DNA from: an uncultured Thalassotalea sp.
GTDB taxonomy: Bacteria; Pseudomonadota; Gammaproteobacteria; Enterobacterales; Alteromonadaceae
Reading direction: 5' to 3'
DNA length: 64,000 nucleotides
NCBI GenBank assembly: GCA_947492575.1
Contig: CANLNK010000002.1
Span: 655,304 to 719,303 of the forward strand
In this document: positions 28,320-38,050 of the stretch, piece by piece
How positions within the stretch are numbered: position 1 is the first letter of the stretch
How the letters are laid out: each line of letters opens with the position of its first letter
Made by a program: the position numbers and the translations under genes
The notes under the pieces: generated by a model
The model's database searches: none
Seen by the model: only the letters and a program-made list of their open reading frames with translations
Told to the model about the DNA's origin: nothing

Positions 28320-29690
28320 ATGTATAAAAAAGCTTGTTTGCTTGGATTAGGTTATTCACTCTCTGTCGCAACTTGGGCAGCAGATATCGATGTGACAATT
28401 GTGGGTAATGGTTCAGTTGCCGTCAAAGAAGCAGAAGTAAACTGTCAGACTGATTGTAATATTACGAATACACTCGCCAAAAACACACTCGTTGCCACAG
28501 CAAACGGGAGTGAGGCTTTTACTGGCTGGACTGGTCAAAAGTGTGATGCAGGTAATGGTGTTTTTATCAATAATGAATTTAATATTTTAGGGAATGCTCG
28601 TAACGGTGCGAAAACTTTAGTGAGTGCCGATGTTGACCATGATGGCGACGACGATCTGGCTTATATTAGTCTATTCGATGGTCAAGTGGGTTTGTTTAGA
28701 AATAATGGTGAAGGAAACTTCTCTAGAGTCGGTATTGAGCAAAACCTTAACTATCCAGCTGCATTGGCATTTTTCGATTGGGACAATGATGGCAATGAAG
28801 ATCTATTAGTTACCGAATACCGTAACAAAAGCATCAAACTTTACCTCAACGACGGCTCTGGCGCCTTTAGTTTTAGTCATGACATGCACATTGCTAACGA
28901 CCAACCTTATGCTATTGCGGTCGCCGACATTAATGAAGATGGCTCACCCGACTTGGTAATTTCGTCGTTTGATGCGAGTACCAGCGGCAACCTTTCGCAG
29001 CTAGTCAACAGCATCAAAAACGAAAAGACAGCATGGTACATTAATAATGGTAATGATGAATTTAGTGAAGCAGCAACGCTCTCTTCTAAAGCAGCAATAA
29101 CGCTGGACGCCTACAAAAATCAAGAAAGTGGCAGCGTTGAGGTTGTAGCCGCGGAAATTAAGACTGGCGATATCTCCTTATATTCGCTTTCCACTAACAA
29201 CATGAGTGTTTCCTCAAATGTTATTGCGAATGCGGAAAATGCCTATGGCGCAGCGTTTGGCGATATTGACGGCAATGGCACAATGGACATCCTTTCAAGT
29301 CATTACAGCCCTGCTGTTAATTTGCTGTCCGTTAGAAAGGAAGGCACAACATTTATGGAGAGTATTGAGCTAGATGGTTTTAATGCTGGTGTAACCGCAA
29401 CAGCTATCTCCGACATAAATGGCGATGGCTATAAAGACGTTGTTACTGGAGAGTTTAATACTGATCAGTTCCTTTATTTCTTAAATCAAGGCTATAAAGA
29501 GTGCATCATTACCTCTGAAGCTAAAATAGCTGTTACGGCGAATTTTTCTGGCCAAAGTCAAAGTAACAATTCAGGAAGTACCGACCAGCAATCGAAAAGC
29601 AGCAATGAAAGTTCAGGTGGCGGAAGCACCTCATGGGGAATATTACTTTTAACGCTAATGCTAAGCTTGAGAGCTCGGTTTAAATACTAA
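28320..29690 (+). CDS. Secreted FG-GAP/VCBS repeat protein with GlyGly-CTERM tail
   Basis: A 456-residue protein with an N-terminal signal peptide (about 20 residues, ending TWAA). An all-beta N-terminal segment with paired Cys follows, then five FG-GAP/VCBS-type calcium motifs (DVDHDGDDD, DWDNDGNED, DINEDGSPD, DIDGNGTMD, DINGDGYKD) that suggest an integrin-like beta-propeller. The C-terminus is SSGGGSTSWG, a hydrophobic stretch and basic RARFKY, matching the GlyGly-CTERM signal. Known GlyGly-CTERM proteins are secreted by type II systems and processed by rhombosortase. It is divergent from the CadC-like gene. The function of the body is unknown. Confidence 0.85.
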   Translation: MYKKACLLGLGYSLSVATWAADIDVTIVGNGSVAVKEAEVNCQTDCNITNTLAKNTLVATANGSEAFTGWTGQKCDAGNGVFINNEFNILGNARNGAKTLVSADVDHDGDDDLAYISLFDGQVGLFRNNGEGNFSRVGIEQNLNYPAALAFFDWDNDGNEDLLVTEYRNKSIKLYLNDGSGAFSFSHDMHIANDQPYAIAVADINEDGSPDLVISSFDASTSGNLSQLVNSIKNEKTAWYINNGNDEFSEAATLSSKAAITLDAYKNQESGSVEVVAAEIKTGDISLYSLSTNNMSVSSNVIANAENAYGAAFGDIDGNGTMDILSSHYSPAVNLLSVRKEGTTFMESIELDGFNAGVTATAISDINGDGYKDVVTGEFNTDQFLYFLNQGYKECIITSEAKIAVTANFSGQSQSNNSGSTDQQSKSSNESSGGGSTSWGILLLTLMLSLRARFKY

Positions 29691-29698
29691 ATGTTTTA

Positions 29699-29746
29699 TG
29701 ATGAGGTGACGAAAACTCCTTCCCGTCGTTGCCTCATCAGTTTTTC
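29699..29746 (+). terminator. Terminator after the VCBS protein gene
   Basis: TGATGAGG (29699-29706) pairs with CCTCATCA (29732-29739), with an inner GACG/CGTC extension, then TTTTT. It lies between two convergent genes and touches the end of the MCP gene. Confidence 0.75.
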
Positions 29747-31713
29747 TATTCTTTCAATTTAAAGTTCGCCAGCTGCTTAGAAAGGTCGTCAGCCAACTTT
29801 GCAAGAGCATCCGCCGCACAAGATGATTGATGGGCAGAACTTAAAATAGTATCTGCACCATTAGAAATGCCCGCTGTGCTCTGATCAATATTTGCTAACA
29901 TTGTATGCTGCTGTTCAACAGCGGCAGAAATCTGTTCTGTACCTTCAACAATATCATTAACTGCGATGGTTATTTCAGTAAAGTTATTCGACACCAATCC
30001 AGTTTGTTCGACACCATGGCTGGCCTTTTCAACCCCCTGCTGCATAGCTTGCACCGATTGTTCAGTTCCTTGCTGCAATCGCTCAATAATTCGCTGGATT
30101 TCATCAGTAGAGTCTTGAGTTTTACCTGCTAAGTTTCTTACTTCATCGGCGACCACGGCAAATCCTCGGCCTTGCTCGCCGGCGCGCGCAGCTTCTATGG
30201 CGGCGTTCAAGGCAAGTAAGTTTGTTTGATCAGCGATTTCTCGTATAACATTTACAAATTGTGCGATTTCGTTGCTATTTGTCGCCAAAGTATCAATGAC
30301 GTTTGCCGTGCTATTTACCTCATCCGAAATACCACTGATCACTTGCGCAGTCTCTTCAATTACCCGTTGTCCATTACCGACTTGCTCACTTGCCAGATGT
30401 GTGACTTTTCGCGCGGAAACAGTATTGCTGGAAATATGCTCGATTGATTGGGAAAGCTCTGAAATAGCATTAACAACATCATGCGTGTTTTGTTGCTGCG
30501 TAGAAACCTGATGTTCCATTTGTGAAGCCATTTGGCGGATATCACTTGTTCCTTGTTCTAATTGAGTGACATCTTTTTGCACGACAAGCAGGAGTGCATT
30601 CACTTTAGACTGCATCTGGACAAAACTACGAATGATATCACCAAATTCATCTTTACTGTCGCAAGTAAGTAGCGTTGAAAAATCACCTTCACCCATACTT
30701 TGAGCAACACGTTGAAGCTCTTTCGCATTAGTGCTGATTGACCAATAGATAACGAATAACAAGCCAGCAATTAATACGACACCTAGCGTTAATAGAGCGC
30801 CCAACGCCCAAAGTAACGACACCTGCGCAGCTTTAGTTTGTGTGAGTTTTTCAGTTAATAAGACATCTAATTGTTGGGCGGTTTGGTTAATTGCAGAAGT
30901 TGCAGCTCCGGTAAAAGAACGAACATCAGAGCTTTGCCATGAAATATTATCGGGTTCAATAACTGATTGCTCTAAGCCAGACTGGAACTTGTCTATCGTT
31001 TGTGCAAGCTCATCTAGCCCCCCAGCATATTTGCTAGCCGTTACTTTATCGACACGCTGCAGTTGGGCACGCGATTTATCAAACTGCCCCTGAATCTCAT
31101 CAATGCGATTATTTAGCGCCACAAGCAATGTATATGATGAAGCGGTAAAGCCTTGATTGACGATAATATTGTTAGCGAGGTAACTGGTGCGAGAAACATA
31201 TTCGTAAAGCGCAGGTAGTCTTAACCGGCTTAATTCAGATAGGTAGAAAGTACTGGCATCACTTTCTCGGCTTAGACCTGTAATTGCGGCAATATTTTCT
31301 CGTAGTGCAAGCGTAAGCTCATAAACCTCAGCGACATCCGTCAAGTCAGTATCACCTGTACTCAACTGTAACGAAGCAAATTTTTCATACAGCTCTTGTG
31401 TCTTGGCTTTTACAGGCGAAAGCGGCGCATGACTACTTATTGATTTAGTCAGCACACTCAACGACCGCTGTGCACCTGAACGGGCATTTTGTTCTGATTT
31501 ATAGATAGCCTCTTCAACCGTGATTAAATGCCCAATAAGCTGATGGCCTAGCAATTCGTCACTGAGTAAAGAAATTTTACTGCGCTGACTATCAACGATC
31601 CAAAGGAATGCCATTATCAAGGGGATAAAAAACACCAGAGCTAGTAAGGTGAATTTCGTTTTAAATCGCCACTGGTTTAATACACTGCTAATTGATTTTG
31701 TTATTGAATTCAT
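29746..31713 (-). CDS. Methyl-accepting chemotaxis protein
   Basis: A 655-residue transmembrane receptor. TM1 is at about residues 20-40, a helical periplasmic sensor region spans 41-298, TM2 about 299-326, then a HAMP linker (about 327-380). The signalling domain has the conserved hairpin tip [36 protein letters not shown]. It signals to CheA/CheW. Ligand unknown. No C-terminal CheR-binding pentapeptide is visible (ends FKLKE). It stands alone, with no other chemotaxis genes nearby. Confidence 0.95.
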   Translation of the reverse strand: MNSITKSISSVLNQWRFKTKFTLLALVFFIPLIMAFLWIVDSQRSKISLLSDELLGHQLIGHLITVEEAIYKSEQNARSGAQRSLSVLTKSISSHAPLSPVKAKTQELYEKFASLQLSTGDTDLTDVAEVYELTLALRENIAAITGLSRESDASTFYLSELSRLRLPALYEYVSRTSYLANNIIVNQGFTASSYTLLVALNNRIDEIQGQFDKSRAQLQRVDKVTASKYAGGLDELAQTIDKFQSGLEQSVIEPDNISWQSSDVRSFTGAATSAINQTAQQLDVLLTEKLTQTKAAQVSLLWALGALLTLGVVLIAGLLFVIYWSISTNAKELQRVAQSMGEGDFSTLLTCDSKDEFGDIIRSFVQMQSKVNALLLVVQKDVTQLEQGTSDIRQMASQMEHQVSTQQQNTHDVVNAISELSQSIEHISSNTVSARKVTHLASEQVGNGQRVIEETAQVISGISDEVNSTANVIDTLATNSNEIAQFVNVIREIADQTNLLALNAAIEAARAGEQGRGFAVVADEVRNLAGKTQDSTDEIQRIIERLQQGTEQSVQAMQQGVEKASHGVEQTGLVSNNFTEITIAVNDIVEGTEQISAAVEQQHTMLANIDQSTAGISNGADTILSSAHQSSCAADALAKLADDLSKQLANFKLKE

Positions 31714-31957
31714 AAATGACCCAGTTTATAAGCTTACGCTTATTTGACCTTAGACCTAAGCTTTTACTTTCGCCACTTGACGTTATTTTTTCGACTTTTT
31801 GTGAATACATAGTGACCAAACAGTAGTTGGGCAATACCTTCATATGAGCTAAAATAGCGCCTACCCTTTTGTCGAGTTGTTAACGTCCTCAAAATTTTGC
31901 GTTTTCTAACGCTCTCCGTCAGCAACAACCCGCCAATACTGCTTTTAAGGAATCACC

Positions 31958-33172
31958 ATGCTTTCACTATCCAACCGCAGGAACACTCCTCAGTTCTTGC
32001 TACTTGCTATGGCGTTTATTTTACCATTAGTCTTTTCCGTTTGGATGGTACTGCTCAACAATTTCGTCGTTGAAAAAGCAGCTTTTACCGGCAAGGAAAT
32101 TGGGATCCTACAAAGTCTGCGGGAAGTACCTGGCTTTTTAGCTTTTACTTCGGTTTACCTTCTATTGTTTATTAAAGAGCAAAAACTCGCACTACTTTCA
32201 CTAGCGGTAACAGCCATTGGTGTTGCCGTTACCGGCTTTTTTCCTAGTGTATTTGGTTTGTATATCACGACGATTATCATGTCTGTGGGCTTTCATTACT
32301 TTGAGACCGTCAACCAGTCGCTAACACTGCAATGGATTAAAAAAGATGATACCGCCCACTTTATGGGAAAACTTCTGTCAGCAAAGTCAGCAGCATCACT
32401 TCTGGCATTCTCAAGTGTCTGGTTATTGATGGAAAAGTTCAGTTGGAGTTACCAATCTACCTACTTATTGTTCGGCGTGTTGGCTTTGGTATTAACTCTG
32501 TTATTGGCCATGAGTATTAGCCAATTTGAAACACCAACAGAGCAACATAAAAAACTGATTGTGAAAAAGAAATATTGGCTTTTCTACGCGCTCACATTTT
32601 TCAGCGGCGCTCGTAGACAAATTTTTGTCGTGTTTGCTGGCTTTCTAATGGTGGAGAAGTTCGGTTATTCAGTAGCAGATATCAGCGCACTGTTTCTAAT
32701 CAACTATGTCTTTAATTGGTTGTTTGCACCAGCTATCGGCAAAATCATTGGTAAAGTGGGAGAGCGCAGAACGCTAGTATTTGAATACGTTGGCTTAATC
32801 TTGCTATTTGTATCATATGGCCTAGTCGAAAGTGGCACGTGGGCTGCTATTTTATACGTTGTCGATCACCTGTTATTCGCACTCGCGATTGCGATAAAAA
32901 CCTATTTTCAGAAAATTGCTGAGCCCAAAGACATTGCCGCGAGCGCTGGGGTCAGCTTCTCGATTAATCATATCGCTGCCGTCGTTATTCCGGCCTTGCT
33001 AGGTGTCGTTTGGCTCACAAATCCAAGTTGGGTTTTCTTTGTCGGTGCAGGCTTTGCGAGTTGCTCACTCATTCTCGCTTGGTTAGTACCTAGCGCTCCT
33101 GCTCAAGGGATGGAGTGGCGATTTAAAGTGGCAGATGATAATAATCAATCGGTAATAAAAAACGCATCGTAA
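31958..33172 (+). CDS. Major facilitator superfamily transporter
   Basis: A 404-residue membrane protein with about 12 hydrophobic helices in two halves separated by a basic loop near residue 195-205 (EQHKKLIVKKK). Conserved MFS motif A is weak. Substrate is unknown; no neighbouring metabolic gene helps. The stop codon lies inside a terminator hairpin. ATG 31958 is preceded by AAGGAATCACC. Confidence 0.85.
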   Translation: MLSLSNRRNTPQFLLLAMAFILPLVFSVWMVLLNNFVVEKAAFTGKEIGILQSLREVPGFLAFTSVYLLLFIKEQKLALLSLAVTAIGVAVTGFFPSVFGLYITTIIMSVGFHYFETVNQSLTLQWIKKDDTAHFMGKLLSAKSAASLLAFSSVWLLMEKFSWSYQSTYLLFGVLALVLTLLLAMSISQFETPTEQHKKLIVKKKYWLFYALTFFSGARRQIFVVFAGFLMVEKFGYSVADISALFLINYVFNWLFAPAIGKIIGKVGERRTLVFEYVGLILLFVSYGLVESGTWAAILYVVDHLLFALAIAIKTYFQKIAEPKDIAASAGVSFSINHIAAVVIPALLGVVWLTNPSWVFFVGAGFASCSLILAWLVPSAPAQGMEWRFKVADDNNQSVIKNAS

Positions 33173-33184
33173 TGATGCGTTTTT
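33157..33184 (+). terminator. Terminator overlapping the MFS stop codon
   Basis: AAAAAACGCATC (33157-33168), loop GTAAT (holding most of the TAA stop), GATGCGTTTTT (33174-33184). The last four sense codons form the left arm. Confidence 0.8.
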
Positions 33185-33216
33185 CACTAATCTAATAAAA
33201 GCCAACCAGTGTCTTT

Positions 33217-35445
33217 TTAACTTTCAGATTTACCCTTTAAGAAAGCTAAAAATTCCTCTGCTGGCATAGGCTTAGCGTAATAGAACCCTTGAACCTCATC
33301 ACACTGTTGTTCACGTAAATGCTGCTCTTGATCCTTATCTTCAATACCTTCTGCAATGACATTAAGGTTGAGCTGTTTACCTAAACCAATAATCGTATCA
33401 GCCAAAAGTGACTTGTCTGGCTGAGCAATCTCATTAATGAACGAGCGATCCACTTTTAAGCGGTCAATAGGTAATTTCTGTAAGTAGCTAAGAGACGAAT
33501 AGCCCGTACCAAAGTCGTCTAACGCAATACTGATTCCTCGATCTTTCAATTTAGCCAAAGAATCAATCACCATCTGCGGATCGTCCATTAAGATATTTTC
33601 GGTAATTTCTAGTTCAAGTTTACTTGGTTCAACCTGATAATTTTCCGTTGTGCTAATAACCTTTTTAACAAACTGATCGTTTCTAAACTGCGGAATAGAC
33701 ACGTTTACGGAAATGCCTACATCGTCAAAACCTTGCGATTCTAGTTGTTTTATCAACTTACACGCTTGCTCTACAACCCAGTCACCAATATCGATGATAA
33801 GTCCTGAGTACTCCGCTAAAGGAATAAATACTGCAGGTGACACAAAGTTACCATCTTCGGTACGCCATCTCAGTAAAGCTTCGGCTCCAGTCACCTTTCC
33901 AGAGACTAAATCCAATTGTGGCTGATACCAAAGCTCTAACCGGTCAGCAGCGAAGTCTGTACGTAACTGACGAATCATACCAAGACGCCAAGCCGTCTCT
34001 TCTTCCATTTCAGGGCGGAAATATTTGTAATGAACATCAGCATCTTTCTTAGCTAAGTTCAATGCAATACCAATCTGACTAAAAACTTTAACACCGCCAC
34101 TACCTGAGTCTGCTTTTCGGCACAAACCGGTACACACATTTATTGGCAGGCTTTGTTCACCAGCTTCAAACGGCGTAGAGAACAGTGACGCTAATTTTTC
34201 CGGGCAAAGCAGGCTTTCAGGACCAATCAAGCCAAACACATCGGCACCTACTCGGGCAACAACAACATCATCACCCAAATCACTTAAACGACTCGCTACG
34301 GCAAGAAGCAATTGATTACCAACTTCTTGACCTAACCCGTCGTTAATATCACTAAAGTGATTAATATCTACTAGAGCAGCAACGTCTTGTTCGCCGCCAT
34401 TAGCAAATTTATCTAAGCGATTTAAAAACTCTAAACGGTTTGGTTTCTCTGTTAACCAATCTTTGTACGCTGCGTTTCGCAGCTTTTGGAATAGATGAAC
34501 ATTCTCATAGCCGATAGCGATATTAGACAAGAAAACTTCAATTAGCTGTTCATCGAGTTCAGACATTGGCGCTGATAGCTTGACGAAAATAACGGCTCTA
34601 TAACCGCCACGAGTTAAATACAAGGTCAGGCTTTCGTCTGTAGTAATATGTTTTTTCTGCTGAAAACAAAAATTTACCTGTTCTGCACAACTCGGAGAAG
34701 CAACACTATCAAGCTTTTGATTAACGAAATCTTGTGACCTGTTTTCTTGTGCCAACACATATAAGTCTAAATCATCTGCACCTTCAATGATGCCGTGGCC
34801 ACGTGCGCAAAACAGGCCACTCTCAAAGCCATGTAGCAGCGGTTTAACTTGGTCGAGAACACCTTGACCAAATTCTTGAACAGAATGAAGCTCTAGCAGG
34901 TTGGCAGAGCCATTAATGATTTTTTCTAAGCCTTTTCGGCTTTCGTTTACAGTAGTAATTTGTTGATAAGAGCGAATTGCAGCGTAGACGGTGGTAACTA
35001 ATTTACGGCGTGTAAGTTCTGTTTTGGTTTTGTAATCGTTGATATCGTAGTCTTTGATGACGCTTTCTTCAGGCGCGTAACCCGGTTGTCCGGTTCTCAA
35101 TACGATACGAATATCTTGCTTATTTAATTCTTCACGAATGTGCTTAACCACATTTAAGCCAGCATCATCGGTTTCCATAACAACATCGAGTAAAACCAAC
35201 ACAATGTCATTATCTTGCGCGATTATTGTATTGGCTTCTTCGCCAGAATAAGCATGAAGATATTCTAATTTTCGACCCAAAACGGTCAAATCAGATAAGG
35301 CGAGTTGGGTAACAGAATGAATTTCTGGATCGTCATCTACAATTAGGACTTTCCATGTATCTGCACTTCCTTCATCTAAGATTTCATCTTCATCACTATC
35401 ATCGATAAAAAGGAAATCATCGTTGGTATTTTCTGAAACCTGCAT
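33217..35445 (-). CDS. Response regulator with DUF3369-like, degenerate GGDEF and intact EAL domains
   Basis: A 742-residue soluble protein. The receiver domain (about 30-155) has DDDP, phospho-acceptor Asp87 (LLDVVM) and a Lys in DYKTKTEL. The middle part (about 175-330) fits DUF3369. The GGDEF domain has GADVF in place of GG(D/E)EF, so cyclase activity is unlikely. The EAL domain keeps EALLRW, NVS, ELEITE, DDFGTGYSS, LKVDRSFI and AEGIED, so it should be an active cyclic-di-GMP phosphodiesterase. No histidine kinase is adjacent. An acidic, low-complexity N-terminus (residues 8-28) precedes the receiver. Confidence 0.93.
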   Translation of the reverse strand: MQVSENTNDDFLFIDDSDEDEILDEGSADTWKVLIVDDDPEIHSVTQLALSDLTVLGRKLEYLHAYSGEEANTIIAQDNDIVLVLLDVVMETDDAGLNVVKHIREELNKQDIRIVLRTGQPGYAPEESVIKDYDINDYKTKTELTRRKLVTTVYAAIRSYQQITTVNESRKGLEKIINGSANLLELHSVQEFGQGVLDQVKPLLHGFESGLFCARGHGIIEGADDLDLYVLAQENRSQDFVNQKLDSVASPSCAEQVNFCFQQKKHITTDESLTLYLTRGGYRAVIFVKLSAPMSELDEQLIEVFLSNIAIGYENVHLFQKLRNAAYKDWLTEKPNRLEFLNRLDKFANGGEQDVAALVDINHFSDINDGLGQEVGNQLLLAVASRLSDLGDDVVVARVGADVFGLIGPESLLCPEKLASLFSTPFEAGEQSLPINVCTGLCRKADSGSGGVKVFSQIGIALNLAKKDADVHYKYFRPEMEEETAWRLGMIRQLRTDFAADRLELWYQPQLDLVSGKVTGAEALLRWRTEDGNFVSPAVFIPLAEYSGLIIDIGDWVVEQACKLIKQLESQGFDDVGISVNVSIPQFRNDQFVKKVISTTENYQVEPSKLELEITENILMDDPQMVIDSLAKLKDRGISIALDDFGTGYSSLSYLQKLPIDRLKVDRSFINEIAQPDKSLLADTIIGLGKQLNLNVIAEGIEDKDQEQHLREQQCDEVQGFYYAKPMPAEEFLAFLKGKSES

Positions 35446-35733
35446 ACTGCCCTCAGCTAACCAGTAAAATCGTTACCGATTAGGTAAAATTGGTGTAAAC
35501 CTTTTATTAATAAAGATTGAAAAAATCAATGCAATTCTACTACATAATAAAAGTCAGTTGTATATTATTCAACAAAACTACGTATAAACTTGACGCATTT
35601 CAAGTTAGTAACATGTCATTATTTTTAACTATTTTTTAGTTTTACTGCCACAATAAAATCAAGTGTATGCATATTAGTTCAAATTTGCTAAAAGTAAGCA
35701 AATAAAAAAATAGAGTATGGGAATGGGCGCAAC

Positions 35734-36648
35734 ATGGCAGAGGAATCAACAAAGGCCACTTCGCAAGGTCAACAAAGCAAAGTCGTTGCGACCACTGAGC
35801 CGCAAAAGGGACAGCTTATTGAAGGTGAGAAAAGAGACGACACTAAGAAAAGTAAAGCCGCTGGCCAAAGCACCCAAACCCAATTACTTACCCTCGCAAA
35901 ATACTTTTGCTTAGACGGTGCATTAAGACCCGCTCAGCAACAAGCCCCCATAGACGATCGCAGCGAACGACGAGAACGATTCAATCACAACAGACGCCAG
36001 CAAAACATTGAAAAAGTTATCGAGAAGTCACTACATTATTGCTCAGATTCAGCCATCAGTGATAAAGCCGATCCCGATTGGTTTGATCAATTCATCGAAT
36101 TTGCCGAACGAGTCAGTAATCCAACAATGCAAGACTTGTGGGCAAAAATACTTGCTGGTGAACTAACTCACCCAGGAGCGTTTTCATTAAAAACACTCAA
36201 AACGTTTAAAGATTTAAGCCTGAGTGACGCAAGGTTATTTGGCAAAGTCTGTAGTTTAGGGCTAAAAGACAGCAGTAAGAAGAACATTCGCGTAATTTCA
36301 GGTGTTTACCAAAAGCCAAGCCTACTCAACATGTTAAGCAAGAACAGAGAAGCCAGCATCAGCTTAAGTAAATTTGGTTTAAGCTACAGCGAAATACTCA
36401 CGCTTGCCGATCACCACTTATTATTTTCACAGGAAACAGAACTACCACCTCTCGAAAAAGGCGAAGAATTAGCACTAAAATACAATGGTATACCGCTAAT
36501 ATTTAAAGCTAAAAAAGCGGACACGGTGATTAAATTTTATAAACTCACCCCTATTGGTGCAGAGCTCGCCCAACTCATTGGCGACAAGCCTGACGATAGC
36601 TTCTTAAACCATATGAAAAGCAAGCTATCGCATCATTTGAGTTGCTGA
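35734..36648 (+). CDS. Conserved hypothetical protein, TIGR03899-like
   Basis: A 304-residue protein with a Lys/Gln-rich low-complexity N-terminus (residues 1-45), then a conserved body with NPTMQDLWAKILAGELTHPG followed by FSLKTLKTFKDLSLSDARLF. These stretches resemble the TIGR03899 family of conserved proteins in marine gammaproteobacteria (related to DUF2806). I recall the family but not a function. No membrane segment or catalytic motif is visible. It is divergent from the EAL regulator across a 288-bp AT-rich gap in which I see only generic promoter-like sequence. Confidence 0.75.
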   Translation: MAEESTKATSQGQQSKVVATTEPQKGQLIEGEKRDDTKKSKAAGQSTQTQLLTLAKYFCLDGALRPAQQQAPIDDRSERRERFNHNRRQQNIEKVIEKSLHYCSDSAISDKADPDWFDQFIEFAERVSNPTMQDLWAKILAGELTHPGAFSLKTLKTFKDLSLSDARLFGKVCSLGLKDSSKKNIRVISGVYQKPSLLNMLSKNREASISLSKFGLSYSEILTLADHHLLFSQETELPPLEKGEELALKYNGIPLIFKAKKADTVIKFYKLTPIGAELAQLIGDKPDDSFLNHMKSKLSHHLSC

Positions 36649-36690
36649 TAAGCGCTAGTTAGTATATTTTTCTTTCAAAAAACTGGTCAA

Positions 36691-37140
36691 TTAAGTCGTT
36701 AACGCCGGTGCCTTATTCTTTTCGAAATAAGTAGCGAGCTTTTTCAGCGCACAATTAATGTCCCGCTTGATAAAAAATTTCACCAAAAAGTTAGGGAGAT
36801 GGTTGGGGGCAATCCCCTTTATATGATAGGAAATAAGAGTCTTGTCACCATGGGTTTCAAAAATAATTCTACCTAGGTGATGCTTCAATGGTTTACTGCC
36901 AACTATTCGGTATGTAATGCCAGAAAGGTCTGCCTTTAATATTTCTTCGCTAAAAGTTTGCCCTAACGTTGTCACTTGGCGACGACAACCTTTTCCTCCG
37001 GATATTTCACCTTCGTCACTTTGGCGTTCTACGATAAAAGTTGCATTAAAAAATCGCGAAAGCTGCTCGTGCTCAAGAAGGGTTTCAAGCAAGGTCTGAG
37101 GATTCGTTGAAACTTCCTTAACGAGATCAATAACTACCAT
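36691..37140 (-). CDS. SRPBCC/START-like domain protein
   Basis: A 149-residue protein of the SRPBCC superfamily (polyketide cyclase/coenzyme Q-binding type): VVIDLVKEVSTNPQTLLETLLEHEQL at the N-terminus, a central beta sheet and the long C-terminal helix. Such proteins bind hydrophobic ligands; the ligand is unknown. The frame extends to a TTG at 37191, but that start would lie inside the cysH terminator, so ATG 37140 is preferred even though no strong ribosome site is visible. Confidence 0.78.
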   Translation of the reverse strand: MVVIDLVKEVSTNPQTLLETLLEHEQLSRFFNATFIVERQSDEGEISGGKGCRRQVTTLGQTFSEEILKADLSGITYRIVGSKPLKHHLGRIIFETHGDKTLISYHIKGIAPNHLPNFLVKFFIKRDINCALKKLATYFEKNKAPALTT

Positions 37141-37154
37141 GTTATTTTGTATAA

Positions 37155-37186
37155 ATAAAAGGCCAAAACATAATATGTATTTTGGC
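37155..37186 (-). terminator. Terminator of the cysJIH operon
   Basis: On the minus strand GGCCAAAA, 10-11-base loop, TTTTGGCC, then TTTTATTTAT. It lies about 85 bp after the cysH stop codon. Confidence 0.75.
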
Positions 37187-37270
37187 CTCAAGTAAAGGAT
37201 TCGTCAATCTGAAGTCAACATTTTATTTACATTTGTAAATAGCATGTTGAGGCAAAAACAACTAAGCAGT

Positions 37271-38050
37271 TTAGATGCCGTCACCATCCATATTGGATGC
37301 AGTATCGGTATGCAAACCACATTCACGCTGTTGGCCGCCAAAACGTGTGTCTTGCTCATCCATACCTAACGTTAATGGGCGCGTGCTGTGCGTGTCACCA
37401 ACTGACACATAACCTTCATCCCAAAGCGGGTGATAAGGCAAGTTGTGTTTGGTAAGGTACTGATGCACGTCACGGTTAGTCCAATCAATAATCGGGTGCA
37501 CTTTGAAGCGGCCGCGTAAGATACTTACCACCGACAAACCAGCGCGGTGATCAGACTGCTGACGGCGAATACCTGAGAACCAAGTACCGGCATCGAGTTC
37601 CGACAAACCACGCTCTAACGGCTCAACTTTGTTAAGCTGATTGTAGCGTTTTAGTTCATCGGGCCCTTGATTCCACTGCTCTCCGTAACGAGCCAATTGC
37701 CAGGCTGCACTTTGCTTAGCTGTATAAACTTGCAAGTTTAAGTTTAATTTGTCCGTTAGCTCATCAATAAATCGGTAAGTTTCCGGAAATAAATAGCCGG
37801 TATCTGTGACAACTACCGGAATATTCGGATCAATCTGTGTCATCATGTGCAACATCACAGCAGATTGAATACCAAAGCTCGACGACAATACGAAGTTGCT
37901 TGGCAAGTTTTCCATTGCCCATGCAACACGCTCGATTGGCGTTTGCTGTTCTAGCAACTCATTCCACTGCGACAACCATTGCTCAGGCAATGATGCTGGA
38001 AATCTATTGACTATGGCAGATGAAGTATCTGCCGGTAGAGGTTTAGTCAT
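37271..38050 (-). CDS. cysH: Phosphoadenylyl-sulfate (PAPS) reductase
   Basis: A 259-residue enzyme reducing PAPS to sulfite with thioredoxin. The PP-loop-like [14 protein letters not shown] is near residue 53 and the catalytic Cys lies in ECGLH near the C-terminus. The absence of the extra Cys pairs that hold a [4Fe-4S] cluster indicates PAPS, not APS, reduction. ATG 38050 overlaps the cysI stop by 8 bp (ATGACTAA) and has GAG eight bases upstream; an in-frame extension to 38086 is less likely. It is the last gene of cysJIH. Confidence 0.95.
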   Translation of the reverse strand: MTKPLPADTSSAIVNRFPASLPEQWLSQWNELLEQQTPIERVAWAMENLPSNFVLSSSFGIQSAVMLHMMTQIDPNIPVVVTDTGYLFPETYRFIDELTDKLNLNLQVYTAKQSAAWQLARYGEQWNQGPDELKRYNQLNKVEPLERGLSELDAGTWFSGIRRQQSDHRAGLSVVSILRGRFKVHPIIDWTNRDVHQYLTKHNLPYHPLWDEGYVSVGDTHSTRPLTLGMDEQDTRFGGQQRECGLHTDTASNMDGDGI

